Below are positions 54,731 to 64,000 of a stretch of 64,000 nt of DNA, piece by piece. Each line of letters starts with the position of its first letter. Position 1 is the stretch's first letter. The notes under the pieces are model-generated. The model did not search any database, was not told where the DNA came from, and saw only the letters and a list, made by a program, of their open reading frames with translations. A program made the position numbers and the translations under genes. The stretch comes from Platycnemis pennipes. Lineage: Eukaryota; Arthropoda; Insecta; Odonata; Platycnemididae. The stretch is taken from contig OW121846.1 of the NCBI GenBank assembly GCA_933228895.1, forward strand, positions 108,951,054 to 109,015,053. The letters are read 5' to 3'.

Positions 54731-56299
54731 AATGTTTGTTGTCATTGATCTTATTGTGTATTTTACAAATGAAATTTTGGGGAATTTTTTGTTAATGGTT
54801 GGATGTGATTTGATATTTTTATGTAATTGAATGTATTTTGTTTCTACTTGTCTATATTCTGGATGTATTGCATCTAAATGAAAGTATTATTTTATGTATT
54901 TTAATTTTTGTGTAATTTTTATTTCTGCATTGGCATTATATTACTTATGACATTTTATGCATGCACGTACTCCTAGTGTTTTTTTTAAACATTTTTATTA
55001 TATTTCTATTTCTAGCGCAATCAATAGTTTACATTGCAGTATTTAGGTCAAAATCCAGTTTTTGTTATTTCACTAATAATAAAAGTTAAATTTATACATA
55101 TATTTGTATGAAAATGACTTACTTAATGTGTTTACCTCATTTTTCTGTTTCAAACATTTAGGTAATTTACACTCTTTTGTTTTTTCATTTATATTTCTAA
55201 AATATTCCTGTATTGACATTAAAATATTTGAAACGTGCTAAATAGCTGTAAAAAATTCAGCCATCAGATTTAAATAAAAAAATGTTGATATTGATATCTA
55301 TCGATTCAACAGTAGAAAGAACAAATTTCATATAGGTAAGTAGTTTATATAAAACGTCAGAGGTGCGGAAAATATCCTAATAAAAAGAATTACTGAATCT
55401 CACTGCCAGAGTATACAAAACTAATTACATTATTCATGAAGGTAAGATATGCAGGAGGTAGCATTCACAGAGAAATTTGGAAATATTTCGTAAAAAATTA
55501 TTGCGAAGGATTCGGCAGTCTGTAAACTGGAAGCTGCAAGGTCGTGGATTTCAGAAGGAATTGATGAAGGCCATGAGCTACATGAACATTTATAAGAATG
55601 GTTTTTAAAATTTTTTTAAAGAAAAATACAAGTAACAATATGTAATAAGGAAGTCCGCACATATTTCGTTACAAGTAACAAGAATCAATGGAAAAAAATT
55701 TGAAACGGACTATTTGGGAGGGTATGCAACCACACACAACACCAGAGTTGTGCTATCAGGTGGTGGCGGACGACGATCGTCGTCCAAAACAAAAATTCAT
55801 TTTTAACGCGCAATTTTTATTTTACGGTATTTATGTTGATTGACTTACTGTTCTTAGTGGTAATACATTATGAAACATTACAAAAAAATTTCAGCCAACG
55901 GCGAAACCATAAAAAAATAGTGCGGCGTTGAACGTGTTAAACTCTGTGGAGTGAATGCTTCAGTGTTCTAGCCATGAACTTCGCACTTTGTTGCACTAGC
56001 CAGTAACGACAAGATTGTATCCCAAGTATTGGTTTTACATTTACCTACTCTTTAATTTGACTTTTCAGAAAGAATGCATTTCAGTGTTAGGAATTAAGAG
56101 CAGCTTTGTTTTAGGAATAAGGAATGAGACAGTTTCAAAAAATGTTTAATCATTCCTAATCGCTTTATGAGGTTTTTTCTGTATTCCACCAGAAGAGTTC
56201 TGTCCACACCTGGGTTTGGAGATGTAATTACATGAGATCGTTTTGAACTCATACGTAAATTTTTACACTTAATGAACAACGAAGACACACTTAGTTGTA
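54731..56299. other. AT-rich sequence between two piggyBac-like remnants
   Basis: No gene is recognised. The part from about 55,950 to 56,299 may be the eroded N-terminal region of the next transposase. Confidence 0.3.
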
Positions 56300-57381
56300 A
56301 TGGACCACCAAAGTCAAAAAAAAGTATTTCCAGTCATTTCACATCTCAATAAAACATTCAAGGAATACTATCCTAATAGAAATATCTCAATTGATGAGTC
56401 CTTGAGTTTATGGAAAGGTCTCTTGTCCTTCAAACAGTACTTGCCGTTGAAATCAGCAAAGTTTGGTATAAAGACATTCGAGCTCTGTGATGCAACGAAC
56501 GGTTAGTTATGGTCTTTCCTAATCTACACCGGGAGAGATACAGCCTTTAGATCACCAATTTGCACCAAAAACTCAAGTAAAACAACTGTAATAGTATTGA
56601 ATCTTGTGTTTCCTTTACTGAATCAAGGCAGAACACTTTGGATGGACAATTTTTACAACTTACTGGATTTAGCAAAACTGTTGAAAGTTTCTTAAGGTAC
56701 TGACTGTGTCGGTTCTTTGAGGATCAATAGAAAAAATTTCCCTCAAAAGTTGAAAGATTAACAGCTGTAAAAGGAGAAGTAGCCAGTCAACACTGCGGCC
56801 CAGTTTCAGTATTCAAGTGGAAAGATAAAAAAGTAATCACTATGATTTCTACATTCCATGGCATAGAAACGAAGACCATCGTAAAAAGAGGGAACAAACT
56901 CATAAAACCAATAAGTATTATTGATTATAATAAATATATGGGTGGGGTGGATCTAAAAGATCAGTTACTTCAAACCTACTTGATTGAAAGAAAGCGTCTC
57001 AACAAGTGGTATATGAAGCTATTTAGAAGACTCCTGAATTCAGCTGTACTAAATGCTCTAATAATGTAACGGCAAAACACAAATAAAAACGCTGACCTTT
57101 CTCCTTTCGTGTCCGGCTAGTAGAGAAACCATTTCATAAATATGCCAAAAAGGATGCCCGAGTGACATCGACATTCCGCTGATAGTTTAGTGCCTCGCTT
57201 GACAGAAAGGCATTTCATTAGAAGAATCCCTCCCTCAGGAAGGAAACAACATCCGCAAAGGAGGTGTGTCGTCTGCGCAAAAAATTCCAGGAGAAGAGAT
57301 TCTGTGTACTAGTATGAAAAATGTGACGTGGGACTTTGCTTTGACTGTTTTGAGATCTACCACACCAAGCAGAATTACTGA
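56300..57381 (+). pseudogene. PGBD4-like piggyBac transposase, second remnant
   Basis: The plus strand contains HLNKTFKEYYPNRNISIDES and LWKGLLSFKQYLPLKSAKFG (first catalytic Asp region, 56,340-56,470). LWMDNFYNLLDLAKLL (second, about 56,640-56,690) and IDYNKYMGGVDLKDQLLQTY (third, 56,925-56,985) follow, then KRLNKWYMKLFRRLLNSAV. A cysteine-rich tail (RCVVCAQK, then EKCDVGLCFDCFEIYHTKQN in another frame) ends at TGA 57,379-57,381. Stops and frameshifts lie between these blocks. All three Asp contexts are still legible. Sequence differs clearly from the remnant at 53.9 kb and from the TTAA elements at 28.7 and 46.2 kb. Confidence 0.82.
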
Positions 57382-60148
57382 GTTGGCCATTTTTATACCT
57401 GGAATAATCATCACCGAATGTGTAATACCTGCATTCCGATTTGCTGAGAGGCAGCCTTTTGTGCATGTACAACTATAATATATTTAATGCCTAGTACTTC
57501 ATATTAAATCATGTATTTTTAAAATAGTACTACCTACATGCAAATAATACGCAAAAGTTTCTTTGCATGAAAAAATTAAGGGAATCCAATTTTTGTTAGC
57601 AATAGAAAAGAAAAAAATATTTCACCAAAGAATATACCATAAAACTTAGTAGGAAATACAATTATTACCACAAAATATTACAGATAAGACATTATTTTAT
57701 ACGCACAAAATCTGAAATTAATTCAATGATTAGTTTTAAAGTCATAAATTTTTTACCAGCCATATGCGAAAACTGGCGATTCCATTTAAATCTCCTACAA
57801 CCTACAAGATGGGATTCCTTTAAATCACCTCCGTGCTTGAAGGATGAAAGTTCCTGCCATATGTGGCAGAAACTTAGTACAGAATCCCGATGGAATTACA
57901 ACCCGGTCTCATTTAGCTCTATACTTCGAAATTTTCAGTATCCCACAGCTACTCCACCATAATTGCCTTCATTGTAAACACTGACAAAATTAATTGTAGT
58001 CAAGGACTTGCCGAAAAAGTGGAGAAATGCTAATCTTTTCGCCTCCTTGATAATCATTTAAAAAGTTAGATTGGACTGACAATTTAGCTGTATTAAAATT
58101 AAAACCATTCCTCATTGTTGATAGTGTGAATAAGGGAAGTAAAATTCTTTATGTATGCCTTTAAAAATTGAGTTTTAATTTTCAATGATGAAATTCCATG
58201 CCTGTTCAATGCAAATAAAGTTTACGAAACTTCTTTCACAAAAAGAACACTGTTATAAAACACAAATAACAACTTTGGTGCCCACAAGTAATTTTAAAGA
58301 GAATATTCAATTCATTTTTCGCGGTTTGTGGTAAATTGTATCGACCCATATCAAATAGACTATTATCGACAGGCCGGCGGCAGCTCCAAGGCCAATGATG
58401 TGAATGAACTATCATTGTCATTGCAAACAAGAGCGACTTCGACCACTTCAAAATTCAAAATGCTGTCTTCATGGTGGTAAGTGAGAAATGTGCGAGAACT
58501 ATCTCCTCGAATAATTACGTTTTCTTGTAATTCGTGATCATAGGAGCTTACTTTAAAATTCCAATGGACACGTTACCGTGAGTAAATGATGATAATGACA
58601 AGTGATTGTGTTGAAGAAAATTCACGATTTTGTCATTCTTTGCATCTAGCTTCCATGCTGACTTTTTCAATTGCTGCCACAGGAATTGATGGTATTTATC
58701 ATTTCTCAGGCAATTAAAGTCATAAACAAATTGGAACATTAGGAATGAGATTATGAGAATTAAGATTATCATTCAGCTACATGGTAAACAGGAAAATATT
58801 TTGTGTTGTGACAGTGCAGTGATGACTCTCGATGATATTTAAATGAACCGCCTGTTTGAAAAATATAGTTTCACTTTTTAGAGGAGCGATATTTTTTAAA
58901 AAGGCTTCTGGTTGCTTAACACTTTCATCAACCATTAAAATAAAATTTTATGCAAAAAGCAAGCCTGATCACAGCTTTAGATTCTCATGCCATGTAGTTT
59001 AATATTGTTATTGTCGCATTAATTGTTATTGTCGCATTTGTTGTTATTGTCGCATTTGTTGTTCTTGAGATTATGCCTGGATTGGAATCTTATGTGTTAC
59101 AAAGGCAAGTGAATGCAATGATTGAAAATGGAAGTAATGTTAATAAATATAATTTGTTTTATTTATAAACATTTGTGTTTGTTTCAAATCATCTAACTTA
59201 CAAAAAAGTATTATTAAACTTCTGAATTCGCTGTGTGACATCAAGAAGCGCTAGATGTTCACGGATTTAGCACAGTCGAGTTCTGTGTATAGTTCAAGTG
59301 TGCCAAATTATGCCGAATCAAAATATATGTGATCTGCTCTATCCAATCCGAGGTCGTGCTATGTGTTATTACAGTTATCTCTAATTCCTCAGATTTTTTG
59401 GGATAGCAAAAGGAGGGAGTTCCATGACATATTTCCAGGAGCAGCTTATAGGATTTTTTGTAAGAGAACATTAGGGAACCGAGCATCCCCAATGGAGTAG
59501 TTCCAGGGTGGTTACCATCCCAAAATCTATTCCTGGGGAGAACCTTCTAACAGGGAGCATAGAGGTCAACTGTAAAAAAATACATTTTCACAACTAATGC
59601 TAGGGTAAAACGAATTTTGAAAAGTTACTGGCATTGACTCTATAGAAGAAAACCATGCAGGTTAAATTAGTTGAAAATGGGTTTTTTCTTTAAAGCATTG
59701 TTTTGTTTAAAATTTCACGTGCAATTTTACTTTTCCTTAAATTTTGTCCAATTACACAGCAATTAAGGAATGTTGAGCCAAAATCTACCGGCAGTAATTA
59801 AACATGTTGATTTGCATTTGGGATAAAGTTAAACTTTTTGTGCTGCTTAATTTCACAATTTCTAGTTATACTAAGGTAGCCTAACAGTGATTTAACTGTA
59901 GGGTCATTCCACCAGAAATCAACCAGAGGTGGTTGCTGACCCATGTTTAATATTTTTTATATTTCGTACAATGATAGGTGTTTATATGTAGATTACAAAT
60001 CAGTTCTCGTTACATTTTTAGAGCAAATAATATCCGAAATACGGGCATTATCGCATGTGCCAGTAGAGTAAAAATATCACTTTTAGATGTTAGCGATTTT
60101 TGCTACTATTTGCATGTTTTTAAAGTTACAGCAACCATAATTATATTA
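57382..60148. other. AT-rich unassigned sequence
   Basis: No gene or element with paired ends is recognised. A small three-unit tandem repeat is described separately at 59,005-59,056. Confidence 0.3.
59005..59056 (+). repeat. 18-bp tandem repeat, three units
   Basis: TTGTTATTGTCGCATT begins at 59,005, 59,023 and 59,041, separated by two variable bases. The three units are identical. Confidence 0.85.
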
Positions 60149-63100
60149 CAGTACAAACTCGAAATTACGAAGTCAACGGGACCGGAAAAATCGGCACTTC
60201 GTAATATCAAATTTCGTATCAACGAGTATCTTTCAAAAACATCGCGATGAAGCTCTTTGTCGTTTCCTTAAATTAAGATGAACTCTCGCGACGTACTTGC
60301 ATGATTTACGAAGTTATAATTCATAAAAGTATACTTAAATGTGTGTTCATGCCCACAAGGTGCAAACAGTTTAACGCAACTAATTTGTCGGAGGTCGATT
60401 CTTCCGATTTTCGGGATTTCCACCACATCGTTCCATCTTTTCACGGCAGAAATCCCGAAACTCGGAAGAATTAAACTCCCATCTAAGCCCCGCGGAAATT
60501 TACATTGCGACAACTGACTTGCCGTTATTTTTTTCCAATGAATGATTAGGCAATGAAGCGTCTTTTGCCCAATTTTTTGTGCAGTTTGGAACAAGCCTAT
60601 GAAGCTTCATAGCGCATTTTTCTATATTATTTCCTAACTGGAGAACTCTTCAACTGAGGCGTGAGCGATGTTTCATCATTAGTATTACTGATTGATGCAT
60701 ACAATAAGGAAGTGTGCGACTTGCGCGATCATTGGCACCCGATATTGAAATTAGAGGAATAAAATTTCGTTAGAAGATGGCCCTTTCTCCGCGTCAGGCA
60801 TAATATATGTATCTACCTACGGTAAGCTAAGACAGTGAAAATGAGATTCTCTCGCGGATTCTATGCGATGGATACACGTTATGTATTTTGTATAAATAAT
60901 GCTAAGCCCATTAATTTCCCGAAATAACAATCGTTTTTCTCCCTTGGATTCAGCTTATTTGTGCGTGGTTATTTCCGAGATGATAAGAGCTGAAAGAAGA
61001 GCTTATAGAAGAGTCCAGCTGTGTACCTCCTTTCAGAAGTAGGGTGTACAAGCCACGCACTTCAACGGTGAAGGTTGATAGTTCCTTTTACACTTCATCG
61101 GCTACTAACGATGCTAACATTATAAATCAATAATTTTCGTTTTTCACTCTACTACACGAAAGCTTCAGCCGTGGTTCTATTCAGATTAGGTCTGCCTGCC
61201 TGCTCTTCATTCATTATATCTCAGAATTCTTTTAAACATTCGCTATTGAATTGAAATGTGGGATATTTTTACTAATCGTTTTTCCTTTGCTTACGATCAA
61301 GCAAGGAGACTTGCGTCCAGCATTGCAGCTCCAGGTCAGGCCACGCATAAAGCTGGAAGCTGCCTTCTTTCCCTCCTTTCCCCCTCGCTGTGGGTGGTGG
61401 TTACTCCATTCGCCCACTCACAAAAACAGCGGCGAGGCCCATGGTCTCGTAGTATCTTACGTCTGTTGTGAGGGTGATCCACCTGGGGTTCAAGGCCAAG
61501 GGCTGCGCGCGAAGACTAAACCTCGAATGAATCATCAGCATTACGCCGAATAGTCGCATCTTATCTTCCTCCTCCCTTACCCCAATTTGCTGCGTCGGCG
61601 GAGAGGGAAGACATGACTCTGGCGAGTGGAGCTTTTACCATGAATCAAGATATGCCCGCAAAACAATAATTACGCTGAGTTAGACCCATCGGCGTGCACA
61701 GATTCCTTGAGATTGGGGAGGGAACTTCTTAAAGGGCCCAAGAGCTGGTATGGGGGGCCTGCAAAGTCAGCGTGGGGCATCTCATGCTAGCCTAGCGTTG
61801 AGGGGGTGGGACGGAAGGGCACTCGAAGGGGCCTGATATCCCGGAGGTCAGGCACGGGGGGCTCGGGTGTGAGGGGGATGGCTCGTGCCCACTCATAGAG
61901 CGGGAAGGGGGTCACGGAGGGTCACTTGAAGGGGAAATAAAGCCAGTGTGGGAGGGATAGGTTAGCCGCAAGTGAGAGAGAAAGGTGATGGGGGAGAGTA
62001 TGCCGAGGTTTTGGAGCAAAGGAGAAGGAGAGCTGGGTGAATTTTCCTGGTGGGGACTGCCTAGTGATTTCTCTTTTAGGATATTTCTTCGATCGCTATG
62101 TTGGAGTGAAAAGGGGAGGAGGGTACACCATTTTCCGATATAAATATATATATGGGTGCTTGAGCGTTTTTTCCCATTGATTTTGCATGCGCCCAGAACT
62201 AGTCTTCCTTTAGAATTAATGTGCATTAAACTAAATGGCCCTATGAACCATGCGAACTCATACTTTCTCTGATTTTCTTCGCTGTTGGCGGTGGAAGAAG
62301 GGAAGGGAAATGCGTATGAAGAGCCTTGCTCGATGGCTACATCAAAACGCTCAATGAGGACGGTAAATTAAACATGAGTCCTTCGATGATAACTTTTGCC
62401 ACCCGGAATAATTATGCCATCACGCAAGGTTGAGTGTAATAAGTCTGAAATAGTGAGAAGAAAAAAAGCTTCCTTGGGTTATATTCACGACTGAATCTAC
62501 AGCTCGAACAACGTAGCACCATCTCCGATACATGTCATAGTTATTGCAAACGCGCAGCAAACGACTTCTATACCAGGAATATTCATCATGGATTTATGTT
62601 TGGGAAAACTGGTAACAAAAATGCCAGGGATCATGAGAGGAAAATGCTGGTTGTAGCAATTAGTCTCTCGCCGGCGAGTATATCCGTACACGACTACTTT
62701 ACATTTTTTTACTTGTTGGCAACTCTGTGGACTCGTGGTAACAAAGCAAAACGCATTTTTTGTCCGATTGGTTCCATATTTTATGAACTACGATACCTAC
62801 GATTCAAAGTCGTCCTTAAGGTCTGGTTTCACTGGGGCGTCCAGCGGCCACGTCCAACTGTCGCGTCTGGACGTCGCGGCTAGACGACGCGGCCGGGTGG
62901 TTTCATTCAGGAGTCTACATCCTATTTCCGCGGCTGGGCAATGTGGGAGAATGTGTATTTAGTTAAATTAAAAATTTACGTTTTCTTTACTCGTTGGCAA
63001 CTCTGTGGACTCGTGGTTACAAAGCCGAACGCATTTTATGTCAGATTGGTTTCATATTTTATGAGTTACGATGCCTACGATTCAAAGTCGTCCTTACTAT

Positions 63101-63416
63101 TGTAGCATTGAAAAATGAGATATCGTTCAGGTAATTCATTCAGTGCAGATTGTATTCGGCAACGATGATTAATTAGATGTTTAACTCTGACAAGGAGCGC
63201 CGGAAAACGTTACTGTGATCCATCATCATTCGTATAAACGAGTAACTTTTTCACGTCGGGACCAAGATCCGAGGTTCGTAATTTTAAAACTTCGTTATTT
63301 CGTAATATCGCGTACTGTTACATACACTTAGATACCCTTTTGGTCGGGACCGAATATTTTGCTTCGTAAAATCAAAATTTCATAATTTCGAAGTTCGTAT
63401 TTTCGAGTTTCTACTG
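60149..63416. mobile_element. Pogo/Tigger-like element, 3.3 kb
   Basis: The left end, CAGTACAAACTCGAAATTAC, and the right end reversed, CAGTAGAAACTCGAAAATAC, have TA outside on both sides (60,147-60,148 and 63,417-63,418). Subterminal sequence has the ACGAAGT...GGGACCG pattern seen in the other pogo-like copies. A second inward end-like sequence (CAGTACGCGATATTACG reversed) lies near 63,318, suggesting a nested or rearranged end. The interior includes a G-rich zone at 61,680-62,110 but no recognisable transposase. Open frames at 61,251-61,553 and 60,268-60,594 show no motif. Confidence 0.65.
62701..63096 (+). repeat. Direct duplication of about 118 bp within the pogo-like element
   Basis: Sequence at 62,701-62,820 (GTTGGCAACTCTGTGGACTC ... 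TCAAAGTCGTCCTTA) recurs at 62,979-63,096 with scattered differences. The intervening 158 bp is G+C-rich and contains GGTTTCACTGGGGCGTC and, facing it, GTGGTTTCATTCAGG. Confidence 0.7.
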
Positions 63417-64000
63417 TAATACTTTTTAGAAACATGGTTCTATAGAAATATTCAAGAGAAAATAAACTTAAAAACATATTTAGGCATAAACGAGGGCGTC
63501 AAATTTCCCCATCAAAATTTTGTTTTTTTCACTTTTTAAAGGCCAATCATTCAAAATAGGGACCAGATATCAAAACAGATCCTTTTGGGATTAATACTCT
63601 AGGTACACATGTATCACAAAAACAATATTTTGTTTTGATCCTGAGTCCCCTTTACCCGCAAAAACAAATCCAAAATGGGTGGATAATCAAAAGTTGACAT
63701 TTTCAAGGTCCATTGAATACCATATGGTCAATATGGTATTCAATGGTCAATTTCAAGAACTGTATGCATATGAGAGATAAAATTATTGGGGAGAGTAACC
63801 AAACAGGGCTACAGAATGGTGCAATTGTTTGGCTGATTAAATCCCTCTTTAGTTATAAAAAAAATTCTAAACTTCGATAAAAATGTAAATATTCCATCTA
63901 ACAACAAATTATTTGATCAGTGTTTAAACATTAATTGACTGTTGTTAAAGTGTTTGGAGCAAGGTGCACTTCAAGAGCTTTAAAACAAAGAAATGTAGAA
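63417..64000. other. Unassigned AT-rich sequence at the window end
   Basis: No gene is seen. A small perfect hairpin with 16-bp arms (CCATTGAATACCATAT) and a 5-base loop lies at 63,710-63,746. Confidence 0.3.

Noticed and set aside
61251..61553. 100-codon plus-strand open frame
   Set aside because: Overlapping frames of similar length exist on both strands in the same G+C-rich patch; no domain or splice evidence.
1..64000. tRNA or rRNA genes
   Set aside because: No cloverleaf-forming sequence or rRNA-like block was noticed; only a possible tRNA-derived SINE near 33.3 kb.

Overview
The window is a piece of an animal nuclear genome, most likely an arthropod and probably an insect. Genes are interrupted by GT-AG introns, the DNA is AT-rich, and the repeats (piggyBac, hAT, Penelope-like, RTE, CR1/jockey-like, pogo-like, ISL2EU, gypsy) are a typical arthropod mixture. 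Nothing in it is prokaryotic. The species cannot be fixed from the sequence alone.

Only one ordinary host gene is visible: SARAF (TMEM66), the regulator of store-operated calcium entry. It lies on the minus strand from 23,012 to 7,938. Six coding exons can be joined into an uninterrupted 297-codon frame by conserved splice sites. About 15 kb of gene carries under 0.9 kb of coding sequence, and the introns hold a 5.7-kb hAT-like element with a Penelope and a jockey-like element nested in it, a pogo-like element, and two oppositely oriented 0.5-kb inverted-repeat elements made almost wholly of CACAGTGTG-type repeats.

Layout: 1-2.3 kb gypsy integrase and non-LTR reverse transcriptase debris; 2.3-5.9 kb hAT-like element holding a CR1-like fragment that is itself split by an RTE copy; 6.3-7.8 kb another inverted-repeat element; 7.9-23.0 kb SARAF; 23.0-24.1 kb its upstream region; 24.1-26.9 kb pogo-like, jockey-like and RTE pieces, part of which is an inverted copy of the SARAF intron-5 sequence; 28.7-30.5 kb a decayed piggyBac; 30.5-34.2 kb AT-rich sequence with little content; 34.2-44.4 kb an interval bounded by an inverted 20-bp sequence that contains an apparently intact 6.2-kb ISL2EU transposon (36,352-42,542); 46.2-49.5 kb a second piggyBac; 50.9-53.4 kb two inverted-repeat elements; 53.9-57.4 kb two PGBD4-like piggyBac remnants; 60.1-63.4 kb another pogo-like element.

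The most notable object is the ISL2EU element. It keeps two convergent, spliced, open genes: a THAP-domain DDE transposase of 550 residues on the plus strand and a YqaJ-type exonuclease of 437 residues on the minus strand. Both are closed by near-identical terminal inverted repeats and a 2-bp AT duplication, although two hAT-type MITEs have landed in the first transposase intron. It is a candidate for a recently active autonomous transposon. All exon models, domain calls and element boundaries here were worked out by reading the sequence; none was checked by database search or RNA data.
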